Below are positions 28,053-36,524 of a DNA stretch of 64,000 nucleotides, in pieces (positions within the stretch are counted from its first letter, which is position 1; each line of letters starts with the position of its first letter). A program made the position numbers and the translations under genes. Below the pieces are notes generated by a model. That model was not told where the DNA came from. It ran no database searches and saw only the letters and a program-made list of their open reading frames with translations. This DNA is from Candidatus Harpocratesius repetitus (GTDB lineage Archaea; Asgardarchaeota; Lokiarchaeia; Sigyniarchaeales; Promethearchaeaceae): NCBI GenBank assembly GCA_021498095.1, contig JAIZWK010000001.1, positions 2,915,450 to 2,979,449 of the forward strand, written 5' to 3'.

Positions 28053-28445
28053 ATGGTTGATTCATCAAAAAAATTAGTCGTGAAACAATATCAATGCCCA
28101 GTATGTAAAAAAATCCATACAATTAAATTTGAACCTGATTTTGCAAAAAATCGAGTAAAATATCCTTTTACATATGCATTTATGCATAAATTTGAATCCC
28201 CGACTAATATTGAAGATCATGAAAAGGATGTATTAACCACTTTGTATATAGATGCACATCTAAATATTAGAGGTGTTGAAGCTGTTTTGGCAGATGATAA
28301 TACCAATATTTTATCAAAAGAAACTTCTTACGAGATGATTACAAAGTTAACTAAGGTAATTCTCGAAATGCAGAGTGAATTGGATGAAATGCAAGAAAAA
28401 TATACAGCTTTAAAATTAAAATGTGAACAAGCAAATATAAAATAA
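28053..28445 (+). CDS. Small zinc-motif protein with C-terminal coiled coil
   Basis: The 130-residue protein has a CPVCKKIH motif near residues 15-22, the only cysteine pair at the N-terminus, followed by a compact alpha/beta region. The C-terminal helix (about 90-128) is rich in Glu, Lys and Leu and probably forms a coiled coil with a terminal Cys. No family is recognised. It lies 54 bases after the MutS-like gene in the same direction and may be co-transcribed, but no shared role can be claimed. Confidence 0.65.
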   Translation: MVDSSKKLVVKQYQCPVCKKIHTIKFEPDFAKNRVKYPFTYAFMHKFESPTNIEDHEKDVLTTLYIDAHLNIRGVEAVLADDNTNILSKETSYEMITKLTKVILEMQSELDEMQEKYTALKLKCEQANIK

Positions 28446-28544
28446 AAGAAATTACCTTTTTCATCAATCACGCTAATCTTTATTTTGAAAATATAATATT
28501 GCACTTTATTTGAAAAATTGCTTAGAAACACCTCATTTTTCTTC

Positions 28545-29810
28545 TTAGTGCCACTTTATTGATGCTAAAAATAAAGGAATTGTATCTTTTTCTAAAACAG
28601 ATACTTTTTTTAAATGAATTGGTTTCTTCCATCTCTTCGGACCCCATTTTATTTCAAATCCAATCAAAATACTATCTATTAATAAAACAACATCCACTTC
28701 AGAGTGATTTTTCCAATAAAAAGTAGGATAAATTCTACTAAAATGCGAAGCTACAATACTCTCAACTAAATTTTCTGATAGAACAGTTGAATTTGTATAC
28801 TCTGATAATATTTTAACTATAAATGGATCAATAAAGTGAATTTTCTTGTTTTTTCGATATTTAATTTGCTTTTCAGGTGAAATTAAATAAAGAATATTTA
28901 ATAAATACAAGTTCTCTAACGTTTCAATATATGCATTGACAGTATGGGGAGAATTGATTGATGTGTTTTTTGAGATTGAGAGCCAACTAATGGGAGAAAC
29001 TCGAGATTCTAATAAATATTTGAATATTTCTTTCATGTATGTTTCATTTTTTTTGAATTTAAGAAGATCTCCACGAATCCAATCGAGATAAGTGCGTTTT
29101 GTACTCATTTGGATTTTTTTCAAATTGAAAAAATTCTGAATTGGGATAGGAAATCCTCCAGTTTTAAGATAATCTTGAAAGAGAGCTTGAATTCGATTTT
29201 TATATATTAAATTTGGTTGAATTATTTGTTCAACTGTTAAAGATGAATTAAATGATGAGATGACTAAGTCTTTTAAAAAGAGTGAGGTATATTCTTGAAA
29301 GCTCAAAGGAAGCAATAAATAATCCTGTCCATTACCCCGTCTACCAGGAAATCTTTCCTTCTCTTTTAATAATTCAATGCTAGATGAACCAGTAATTATC
29401 AAAATTGATTTTTTGAATAGATTTTGATCTATTCGAGATTTAATTGCGCGCCACCATTCTTTTACGAAAGTTATTTCATCTAAAATAATAATAGTTATTG
29501 AGCTATTTCTACTAATCTGGCGGGAAATAAAATTATCTAATATTTCTCCTAATTCTTGAAAATTTATCAATTCATCACATGGATAATACAATATATTGTG
29601 TGGATTTTCACCATTCTCCAATAAATTGTGAATTAATATTTTTATAGTAGTTGTCTTGCCCACTTGTCGAGGACCAGTTAAAAAATGAAGAGAAAATGGC
29701 TCTAATGTGATTTTTTCAATTATATCAGGGATCCATTTGATCTGTTTTTGTTGCCAATTTTGAAAATTCTCGTCTTCTTCGCCTATCCACCATGGATTAT
29801 AACGTTCCAT
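28545..29810 (-). CDS. AAA-type ATPase with DUF4143 / nuclease-like C-terminus
   Basis: The 421-residue protein has Walker A GPRQVGKTT near residue 47, Walker B TIIILDEITFVKEWW near 109, and the sensor-like IITGSSS near 137. A winged-helix region follows, then the DUF4143 C-terminus. That end has a PD-(D/E)xK-like pattern: EVDVVLLID then GFEIKWG near residues 375-395. Such ATPases are common in archaeal mobile or accessory regions and their role is unknown. Transcription probably starts at or next to the ATG, since a TATA box lies 25 bases upstream. Two identical dyads lie just behind that box. Confidence 0.85.
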   Translation of the reverse strand: MERYNPWWIGEEDENFQNWQQKQIKWIPDIIEKITLEPFSLHFLTGPRQVGKTTTIKILIHNLLENGENPHNILYYPCDELINFQELGEILDNFISRQISRNSSITIIILDEITFVKEWWRAIKSRIDQNLFKKSILIITGSSSIELLKEKERFPGRRGNGQDYLLLPLSFQEYTSLFLKDLVISSFNSSLTVEQIIQPNLIYKNRIQALFQDYLKTGGFPIPIQNFFNLKKIQMSTKRTYLDWIRGDLLKFKKNETYMKEIFKYLLESRVSPISWLSISKNTSINSPHTVNAYIETLENLYLLNILYLISPEKQIKYRKNKKIHFIDPFIVKILSEYTNSTVLSENLVESIVASHFSRIYPTFYWKNHSEVDVVLLIDSILIGFEIKWGPKRWKKPIHLKKVSVLEKDTIPLFLASIKWH

Positions 29811-29830
29811 AAATAAAAAATAGGTTTTTT

Positions 29831-29838
29831 ATTTATAT
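29831..29838 (-). promoter_or_regulatory. TATA box of the AAA ATPase gene
   Basis: On the minus strand ATATAAAT is centred about 25 bases before the ATG at 29810, which fits a leaderless transcript. It directly abuts the first of two repeated dyads. Confidence 0.55.
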
Positions 29839-29894
29839 GTATTTGCATTTTCATTGCAAATTGTTTATATTTGTATTTGCATTTTCATTGCAAA
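29838..29894. repeat. Two 23-bp direct repeats, each an inverted dyad (candidate operator)
   Basis: A 23-bp sequence is repeated exactly at 29838-29860 and 29872-29894, 34 bp apart start to start. Each copy contains TTTGCA, a 7-bp spacer and TGCAAA, an inverted repeat suited to a dimeric DNA-binding protein. The pair lies immediately upstream of the AAA gene's TATA box. The second copy overlaps the last bases of the flavoprotein gene. Confidence 0.75.
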
Positions 29895-30550
29895 ATATTC
29901 ATTTTTTTTTTTCCTAATTTTTCTCCCATTAACAATGCTTTACGCATCAATTTCTCTTTTTTATTTGAATTAAATTGAAATAAAGTATCTGTATATATAA
30001 TTTTTCCAACTACAGAGCCATTTAACTTCTTTACATATCTTTTCATAGCATTTATTGCAGGTGAAATCTCGTTCATTAAATATCTGAAAGGTACTGTGGC
30101 AGCAGTTATTAAAATGTAGCGTTTGTATTTGAAATCTTCATATTTTGGCCCGAAGTTGGAAATACTTTCAAACAATTTTTTAATTTTTTCCCATTTGGTT
30201 AATTTATAAAATTTATCGGCATTTTTTGGATTATACATGGCATATCCGGTATGTCGATCAAAAAAGCTTTTCATAATTCCTGTTATGTTTGCCCAATATA
30301 CAGGACTTCCAAGAATAATTATATCTGCTTCTCGCAATTTTTGAAAAATTAAATTAAAATCATCTTGTAAAATACATGTTCCAATATTTGAACAAGCCCA
30401 ACATGATTTACAAAAATCAATCTTGTAATCATATAAATATATAATTTCACCGATATTTCCTTTCTTTTCTGCACCTTTAATAATTTGTTTTGCAATTGTA
30501 CTAACATTTCCTCTTTTTAACGGAGACCCGATTATTGCAAGAATTCTCAT
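29885..30550 (-). CDS. NADPH-dependent FMN reductase / iron-sulfur flavoprotein-like
   Basis: The 221-residue protein opens with a flavodoxin-like fold (MRILAIIGSPLKRGNVSTIA, phosphate-binding loop of FMN). A cysteine cluster CKSCWACSNIGTC follows near residues 47-59, which in iron-sulfur flavoproteins binds an Fe-S centre. GSPVYWANITG near 80-90 completes the FMN site. Enzymes of this group move electrons to quinones, metals or unknown acceptors. The gene is divergent from an HxlR-type regulator with a perfect dyad between them, so the regulator probably controls it. Confidence 0.85.
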   Translation of the reverse strand: MRILAIIGSPLKRGNVSTIAKQIIKGAEKKGNIGEIIYLYDYKIDFCKSCWACSNIGTCILQDDFNLIFQKLREADIIILGSPVYWANITGIMKSFFDRHTGYAMYNPKNADKFYKLTKWEKIKKLFESISNFGPKYEDFKYKRYILITAATVPFRYLMNEISPAINAMKRYVKKLNGSVVGKIIYTDTLFQFNSNKKEKLMRKALLMGEKLGKKKMNILQ

Positions 30551-30605
30551 AATAATTGAGAAGAATTTTCTTTATCTTAAAATCAAAGAAGTTATTTTTT
30601 TCTGA

Positions 30606-30629
30606 TTAAGTAATAAAATAATTACTTAA
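30606..30629. promoter_or_regulatory. Perfect 9-6-9 inverted repeat between flavoprotein and HxlR genes
   Basis: TTAAGTAAT (30606-30614) and ATTACTTAA (30621-30629) are exact reverse complements around a 6-bp spacer. The dyad is inside the 99-base divergent gap, 20 bases before the HxlR ATG, which is where an operator for a dimeric winged-helix regulator would be expected. Confidence 0.65.
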
Positions 30630-30649
30630 AATTATTAATTAATTATGAA

Positions 30650-31105
30650 ATGCGTGAAAATGAACGAGAAACATTCAAAGAACTAATTAATCTTTTTCCT
30701 CAAATAATTCAAACATCAAATCTTTGTATTCAGCGCGAATTACATAATTTTACTCATAATAAGAAAAGAATTGACATGGAACGAAAAGATTTAAAGCAAA
30801 TAATCTCGATTATTCAAGGTAAATGGACCTTGGAAATACTTTATATAATTCGAATATATAGAACAATTAACTTTAATGAAATAAAAAAACACTTAACAAA
30901 AATTAGTTCAACAATCTTGGCGAAAAGATTAAAAAAGCTAGAAGATCTACAAATGATTCAAAGATCTATTATTGATGTTCATCCTATACGCGTTTTTTAC
31001 TCATTGTCGCACTTCGGTTCAAATTTCGTTCATTTAATGCTTCCAATATTCATCTATTCCCTCACAGAAATTCATTTCCCAGAAAAAGAAAAAAAAAGAA
31101 GTTAG
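30650..31105 (+). CDS. HxlR-family winged-helix transcriptional regulator
   Basis: The 151-residue protein has the HxlR pattern: IIQGKWTLEILYIIR (about 49-63), FNEIKKHLTKISSTILAKRLKKLEDLQMI as the recognition region, and a wing ending HPIRVFYSLSHFG. An N-terminal segment of about 40 residues with one Cys precedes the DNA-binding part. HxlR proteins often respond to redox or aldehyde stress and control neighbouring oxidoreductases, which fits the divergent flavoprotein gene. The ATG at 30650 has no clear ribosome binding site. Confidence 0.85.
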   Translation: MRENERETFKELINLFPQIIQTSNLCIQRELHNFTHNKKRIDMERKDLKQIISIIQGKWTLEILYIIRIYRTINFNEIKKHLTKISSTILAKRLKKLEDLQMIQRSIIDVHPIRVFYSLSHFGSNFVHLMLPIFIYSLTEIHFPEKEKKRS

Positions 31106-31182
31106 ACTAATTAAATTAATTAAACTTCAAAATTTATCAAAGACTTTTTTTCAGTACTTTGATAATTTTGAAGAATTTCATC

Positions 31183-32463
31183 CTACTTAACTAATACTTT
31201 TTCGATTTGCTCTAAAGCCCAATCAATTTCTTCTTTTTTAATAACAATGGGAGGTGCAAATCTGATTGTAGTAATATGAGTATCTTTTGCTAAAATTCCG
31301 TGTTCTTTAAATTGTTCAACAAATTGGCGCGCATTTCCATCAAATTCTACTGCAATTAACAAACCGCGCCCTCGGACTTCCTTAATAGGTACTTTAGTTT
31401 CTTTGGATGCTATTTTTCTTAAGCCTTCTTGAAAATATTCACCCAATTCAGCTGCGCGCTCTGCTAATTTCTCATCGATCAATATATCTAATGCTTTAGA
31501 TGCAACTGCACAAGCTAGGGAATTTCCACCAAATGTACTTCCATGAGTTCCTGGTTTAATTACTTCAGGTCCGACAATATCTGCATTAGTTACAATAGCA
31601 GAAACCGGATATACTCCACCACCTAAAGCTTTCCCAAGGAGGAACATATCTGGCTTTACATTCTCGTGATCTAGTGCAAATAATTTACCAGTGCGACATA
31701 ACCCAGATTGAATTTCATCTGCAATCATTAACACGTTGTATTTTGAACAAATTTCACGGACTTTAGTGTAGTATCCTTTTGGTGGAACCTTAACACCTGC
31801 TTCACCTTGGATTGGCTCAAATAAGAATGCAGCAACATTTTCTGGACCTAATTTTAAAATTGTATCTTCTAATTCTTGAGCATCACCATAGGAAATGATT
31901 TCGAAACCTGGAGTAAACGGTCCAAAATTTCCATAGTAATTTCCATGCTGGATATCTGTGCTGAAACCAACAATTGTTATCGTTCTTCCGTGAAAATTAT
32001 CGCGACAAACAATAATTTTTGCTTGATTTTTCGGAATATTCTTTTTAATATATCCCCATGCGCGTGCAACTTTTAATCCAGTTTCTACAGCTTCTGCCCC
32101 AGTATTCATTGGTAGAGCCATAATTCCAGAATTCTTCGGATCATTTAGATGAGGCCCGACTACTTCACAGAGTTTTTTCAAGTAAGGACCCATTTGATCA
32201 TTACAGAAAGCACGTGAAGTAACAGCTACTTTTTTAATTTGTTCTTCCATAGCTTTTATGATTTCTGGATGGCAGTGTCCCATATTTTGACTGGAATATG
32301 CTGAAAGACAATCTAGGTATTTTCGACCTTCTGGATCCCAGACCCAGCATCGTTCTGCTCGAGAAATTACCACTTCTAAAGGATGATAATTATGTGCACC
32401 ATATTTATGATCCATTTCAATATATTCTTGTGATGTTGGCATGATATTCACCATATTTTTCAT
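31183..32463 (-). CDS. rocD: Ornithine aminotransferase (ornithine-oxo-acid transaminase)
   Basis: The 426-residue protein is a class III PLP aminotransferase that converts ornithine and 2-oxoglutarate to glutamate semialdehyde and glutamate. Visible are the AYSSQNMGHCHPEI block, TGAEAVETGLK, FHGRT, the PLP-contact ADEIQSG, and the Schiff-base lysine in LLGKALGGG; the C-terminal TIRFAPP is also present. It is the last gene of the operon with carbamate kinase (20 bases upstream), the carbamoyltransferase and a COG2403 GTPase. That context favours ornithine over other omega-amino substrates. Confidence 0.92.
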   Translation of the reverse strand: MKNMVNIMPTSQEYIEMDHKYGAHNYHPLEVVISRAERCWVWDPEGRKYLDCLSAYSSQNMGHCHPEIIKAMEEQIKKVAVTSRAFCNDQMGPYLKKLCEVVGPHLNDPKNSGIMALPMNTGAEAVETGLKVARAWGYIKKNIPKNQAKIIVCRDNFHGRTITIVGFSTDIQHGNYYGNFGPFTPGFEIISYGDAQELEDTILKLGPENVAAFLFEPIQGEAGVKVPPKGYYTKVREICSKYNVLMIADEIQSGLCRTGKLFALDHENVKPDMFLLGKALGGGVYPVSAIVTNADIVGPEVIKPGTHGSTFGGNSLACAVASKALDILIDEKLAERAAELGEYFQEGLRKIASKETKVPIKEVRGRGLLIAVEFDGNARQFVEQFKEHGILAKDTHITTIRFAPPIVIKKEEIDWALEQIEKVLVK

Positions 32464-32483
32464 AAAATTAAAAAAATTCCTAT

Positions 32484-33395
32484 TTACTCTAAGTAAAAGG
32501 AAGTTCCAGCTTTACCTAGTAATGACGCTTTAATATTGTCGATAGAAGTAATAATTGCTTGCTCTCCACCTTCTTCTAAGAAATTAATACAAGCTTGAAT
32601 CTTAGGACCCATACTCCCAGCAGGAAATTGCCCTTCTTCTAAGTATTTCTTTGCATCTGATACTGAAAGTCGATCTAATCTGATTTCATCTGGTTTACCA
32701 AAATTAAGAGCGACTTTTTCTTCATCAGTTGCAATTATTAGAATATTTGCTCCAATTTGTGCACCTAAACGTGCTGTTGCTAAATCTTTATCAATAACTG
32801 CTTCGACACCCTTGATTTTTTTATTTTCCTTAATTACAGGAATTCCACCGCCACCACATGCAATTACAATAAAATTATCTTCAATAAGTCGCTTAATTTC
32901 CCGATATTGGAAGATCTTATGAGGTTTTGGTGAAGGAACAACACGTCTCCATCCTTTAGATGTATGAACAAAACCTGGTTTTGGATGTTCATAGGCAGGA
33001 CCAATTGGCTTAGTTGGATTCTGAAAAGCAGGATCATCTTTTTTAACTTGAGTGTAGGTCAAAACGGTTAAAAATAATTTAGCTTTGTTCAATCCAATTC
33101 TCATAAGTTCTTCATCTAAGGTAGATTCAATCATAAATCCAATTTGACCTTGTGTTTGTGCTCCAATAATCGAGAGGGGCATTTTTGGAACTTCATCACA
33201 TGCTTCTTGTTGAAGTAGAAGATTTCCTGACTGAGGACCATTACCGTGAGTTATAACAATTTGATAATCACGTGAGAGCTCGGCAATTTGGCGAACAGGC
33301 ATCCGGATATTCGCTAATTGCTCCTCTGCAGTTCCCCGTTGACCTTTCTGAATTAAAGCATTTCCTCCCAAAGCTACGATAAGTGTTTTCATCAT
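32484..33395 (-). CDS. arcC: Carbamate kinase
   Basis: The 303-residue protein matches carbamate kinase, which makes ATP from carbamoyl phosphate and ADP. Conserved blocks are VALGGNALIQKG at the N-terminus, THGNGPQSGNLLLQQ near 49-63, GGGGIPV near 181, and VIDKDLATARLGAQIGA near 196-212. In the same operon the carbamoyltransferase would supply carbamoyl phosphate, giving substrate-level ATP formation. The gap to the carbamoyltransferase gene is 52 bases. Confidence 0.95.
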   Translation of the reverse strand: MMKTLIVALGGNALIQKGQRGTAEEQLANIRMPVRQIAELSRDYQIVITHGNGPQSGNLLLQQEACDEVPKMPLSIIGAQTQGQIGFMIESTLDEELMRIGLNKAKLFLTVLTYTQVKKDDPAFQNPTKPIGPAYEHPKPGFVHTSKGWRRVVPSPKPHKIFQYREIKRLIEDNFIVIACGGGGIPVIKENKKIKGVEAVIDKDLATARLGAQIGANILIIATDEEKVALNFGKPDEIRLDRLSVSDAKKYLEEGQFPAGSMGPKIQACINFLEEGGEQAIITSIDNIKASLLGKAGTSFYLE

Positions 33396-33447
33396 TTTTC
33401 ACCTGTTGCCATAATCTTTTTTTTAATAGAGACTAAATTATTCCTAC

Positions 33448-34404
33448 TTAATTCATTAGATTGAGTAAGAATAGAATAATTGCTTTTTGCACATGCAGCC
33501 GATTTTCTGCTTGATCAAACACTATTGATTGTGGACCATCAATTACTTCAGCAGTTTCTTCATAGCCACGTTTCGCGGGCAAGCAGTTCATAAATATACA
33601 ATCGGGTTTAGCTGCTTCCATTACCTTGGAATTAACTTGATAAGGCATCAAATCCTTTACCCGTTTTTCTTCTTCTTCTTTAGGAATCCCATAAGACATC
33701 CAAGAATCTGCATAAATAATATCTGCATCATGTGCACCTTCCATCACATCATGAACCACACGAACAACAGCACCTGTATCTTTTGAAATTTCCTTACATT
33801 CATCAATTACTTCTTGTTCAGGTGCATATTCAGGATCTGATGGACAAACAACATCCATTTTCATTCCAAACATTGCGCACATTCGCATTAAGTCATAAGT
33901 AACGTTATTTCGACAATCACCATAAAATGACAGTTTTAAGCCATCGAAAGTGCCCTTCTTTTCCTTTATTGTTTGGAAATCACATAAGATTTGACAAGGA
34001 TGTGCAAAATCATCTAACATATTAATTACAGGAACGCCAGCATTTGCAGCGATTTTTTGTATTTCTTCTCTCTTAAAAACTCGAGCTGCAATCATATCTA
34101 CATATCGAGACGCACATTTTGTTGTATCTTCAATAGTTTCTTTGACCCCTAAGGGAGAATCTTTTACTGAATAGAAAATCGCATGTCCACCTAATTGTTC
34201 CATTCCAGTTTCAAAAGAAACTCGAGTTCGCAAAGAAGGTTTTGCGAATAGCATTAAAAGAGTTCGATTCTTTAATTTTGAAGTATATTTTGGATTCCAA
34301 CGATCTGCTTTCATTTGAATTGCGTAATCAATGATCTGTTCACATTCAGCACGTGTAAAATCCGTTACTTTAGTTAAATGTCGTAAAGCCATATTTTTCA
34401 CCAT
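33448..34404 (-). CDS. Ornithine carbamoyltransferase-like protein
   Basis: The 318-residue protein has the carbamoyl-phosphate site SLRTRVSFE (about 56-64) and HPCQILCDF (about 134-142), and the C-terminal DQAENRLHVQKA. Two ornithine-site motifs differ from the usual form. The HCLPA motif reads NCLPA (His to Asn), and the DxWxSMG loop reads DSWMSYG (Met to Tyr). With carbamate kinase and ornithine aminotransferase in the operon, a catabolic role splitting citrulline to ornithine and carbamoyl phosphate is most likely, but the changed residues allow a different amino substrate. Confidence 0.87.
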   Translation of the reverse strand: MVKNMALRHLTKVTDFTRAECEQIIDYAIQMKADRWNPKYTSKLKNRTLLMLFAKPSLRTRVSFETGMEQLGGHAIFYSVKDSPLGVKETIEDTTKCASRYVDMIAARVFKREEIQKIAANAGVPVINMLDDFAHPCQILCDFQTIKEKKGTFDGLKLSFYGDCRNNVTYDLMRMCAMFGMKMDVVCPSDPEYAPEQEVIDECKEISKDTGAVVRVVHDVMEGAHDADIIYADSWMSYGIPKEEEEKRVKDLMPYQVNSKVMEAAKPDCIFMNCLPAKRGYEETAEVIDGPQSIVFDQAENRLHVQKAIILFLLNLMN

Positions 34405-34595
34405 TTTTTTCTCTTTTTTAGGAAAGTAATTTTTGTTTATTTTTTGTCGATATTATTGTATCGATAATAATACCTTCTTTCTCTTTAATCTATAATATAT
34501 TTTGAGAAATTAAAAAAAAGAACTCGATAAATAACTTTACTAAGTCATTCATCAATTCTTGTTATTTTTAAATTACTTTTTTATGTGTTTTTCAA

Positions 34596-35945
34596 TTATT
34601 TCTTTACATATTTTTCGATGAATTCATCAAGCATTGATTCGATTGAAGGAGTGCCGATGCATTCAATATCATAGTCAATTCTAACAATTGGCTTATTACA
34701 TTTAATCAATCGGCTTAAATCAATAGGACTTCCATCAATTACAACATCAGCTGGAATGGCATTAATTGTGGCTTCTAAATCTTTGATTTGATTTTCATCA
34801 TATCCCATAGCAGGTACAATTTCTTGTAATTGCTTAAATTCTTCAAAGATTTTCTTCTGTGATCCTTGTAAATAAGGCTTTGGATCAACAATTTCACAAT
34901 TATTTTGTTTGGCTGCAATATATCCTGCACCAATTGCCATATGTCCATGTGTTAAAGTTGGACCATCTTCAACCACAACGACTTTCTTGTTTTTAATCAA
35001 ATCTGCTTTTCCATCTTGAACTGTTACAACAGAATTACTTCGGATAACAGGTGCATTTGGATTTAATATTTTCAAATTATCTTCAACAATTTTAACATCT
35101 TCTGGTTTAGCAGAATTTAATTTATTTAGTACAAATGCTTCACAAATTCGAGCGTTTACTTCTCCAGGGTAAAATTTCAGTTCATGTCCTGGTCGTAAAG
35201 GATCTACAACTGTGAACATTAAATCTGGGACATAAAATGAGATTTCATTATTTCCACCATCAAAGACAATAATATCAGCTTCTTTTTCGGCTTCCTCTAA
35301 AATTTTACCATAATCAACACCAGAATAAATTACTAATCCTTGTTCAATATATGGTTCATATTCTTCACGTTCCTCAATTGTGCATTTATATTTATCCAAA
35401 TCTTCATATGTAGCAAATCGCATACAAGTTTGTTCAACAAGATCACCGTATGGCATAGGTTCACGCACAGCTACGACTTTATATCCCTTTTCTTTTAAAT
35501 ATCGATAAGTAGCTCGAGAAACTTGAGATTTACCACATCCTGTTCGCACAGCTGTAATTGCAACAACTGGTTTTTTGGATTTAATTTGAGTAAAGCGGGG
35601 GCTGATTAAACGATAATTCGCTCCAGCTGCTAATGCTCGAGCACCTTTATGCATAACATCTTCATGAGCAACATCACTATACGCAAAAACAACTTCATCA
35701 ATTTGATTTTCTTTAACGAAATCAACCAAATTTGTTTCAGGAATCATTGGAATTCCATCTGGATATAATTTTCCAGCTAATTCAGCAGGATATTTACGTT
35801 CAACACCTTCTAAGGTACCCACATTTTGTTCTCCAGCCATCGTAAAGGCGCGTACATCATATTCCTCATTGTCTCGGAAAACTGTGTTAAAACAGTGAAA
35901 GTCAAATCCGAGAGCACCAATAATAACAACTTTTTTTCGTTCCAT
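34596..35945 (-). CDS. COG2403 predicted GTPase (cyclic 2,3-diphosphoglycerate synthase-like)
   Basis: The 449-residue protein belongs to the family annotated as cyclic 2,3-diphosphoglycerate synthetase or COG2403 GTPase. It opens with a Rossmann-like VVIIGALGFDFHCFN and has a P-loop TAVRTGCGKSQVSR near 131-144, then DGGNNE near 227 and a VVDPLRPGHEL block. Members often lie beside carbamoyltransferase and carbamate kinase genes, as here, so a role in that pathway is more likely than cyclic diphosphoglycerate formation. It is the first gene of the operon; a structured non-coding element lies about 140 bases upstream. Confidence 0.8.
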   Translation of the reverse strand: MERKKVVIIGALGFDFHCFNTVFRDNEEYDVRAFTMAGEQNVGTLEGVERKYPAELAGKLYPDGIPMIPETNLVDFVKENQIDEVVFAYSDVAHEDVMHKGARALAAGANYRLISPRFTQIKSKKPVVAITAVRTGCGKSQVSRATYRYLKEKGYKVVAVREPMPYGDLVEQTCMRFATYEDLDKYKCTIEEREEYEPYIEQGLVIYSGVDYGKILEEAEKEADIIVFDGGNNEISFYVPDLMFTVVDPLRPGHELKFYPGEVNARICEAFVLNKLNSAKPEDVKIVEDNLKILNPNAPVIRSNSVVTVQDGKADLIKNKKVVVVEDGPTLTHGHMAIGAGYIAAKQNNCEIVDPKPYLQGSQKKIFEEFKQLQEIVPAMGYDENQIKDLEATINAIPADVVIDGSPIDLSRLIKCNKPIVRIDYDIECIGTPSIESMLDEFIEKYVKK

Positions 35946-36524
35946 ATTAATTCCTCAATTTTCATTGTGTATTTCTTAATTTTTATGCAATTTCTACGAT
36001 TTATAATGTATTGCAGATTCTCATCTATTTTTATTATAGATTAAGTTAATAGCAATGAATAAAAATGACTCCGCTTTATTCGTTTAAACGTAAAATACGT
36101 TCACAAATGAAGGGAGGAAATCTATGAACGAGCAGTGAGAGTGGGGTAGCGAGTTCTCACAAGACCCCAATACCAAAAAGATCTCGTTCACACTTCTAAA
36201 TATTATCTCCTAAGTGTGTTCATTTAACCTTCTATTTAAAATTTCTGCTCTCCAATTCAAAAAGAAGTCAATTTCTCTAATTTGGGATAATGGGGTGAAT
36301 TATACCTATAATTTTCCAAAAGCAGTTGAATTCAACTATATTCAAGATAGACATGAGCCCAAAAAATAAGTAAACACAATAAGTGAAAAAATCAAATATC
36401 ATCATTTATATTAATATCGCTTTTTTTTTATTCTAGTATCCCAACTTTTTTTAACAGGAATAAAATTAGAGAAAAAATAAATATCGACTTTCAAGGATAA
36501 AAAATAATTATAACTTAAAAAATT
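35946..36524. other. 579-base intergenic region with structured element
   Basis: This is the longest gap in the window, between SUI1 and the COG2403 operon, both on the minus strand. The middle (about 36080-36220) holds a GC-rich stretch with several exact stems. Further on are a 7-2-7 inverted repeat at 36298-36313 (AATTATA-CC-TATAATT), a 14-bp palindrome at 36324-36337 (AGTTGAATTCAACT) and a long T-run at 36420-36430. No protein-coding frame of convincing length is present. Confidence 0.6.
36087..36218. ncRNA. Candidate structured RNA or riboregulator with pseudoknot
   Basis: Within AT-rich surroundings, 36111-36170 is 52% GC. Exact complementary arms are 36125-36132 with 36183-36190 (8 bp, enclosing), 36135-36140 with 36155-36160 (6 bp), and 36142-36147 with 36164-36169 (6 bp). 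The last two interlock as an H-type pseudoknot inside the first stem. A 6-bp hairpin lies at 36087-36101 and a 7-bp hairpin at 36189-36218. The TGAACG arm at 36125 can also pair with CGTTCA at 36098-36103, so two states compete. Either strand could be transcribed; as a minus-strand leader it would precede the COG2403 operon. No known RNA family is recognised. Confidence 0.45.

Noticed and set aside
36087..36218. SRP RNA, RNase P RNA or tRNA
   Set aside because: A few bases resemble conserved bits (GGAGGAAA, AGCAG), but the paired architecture and length do not match, and no T-arm motif is present.
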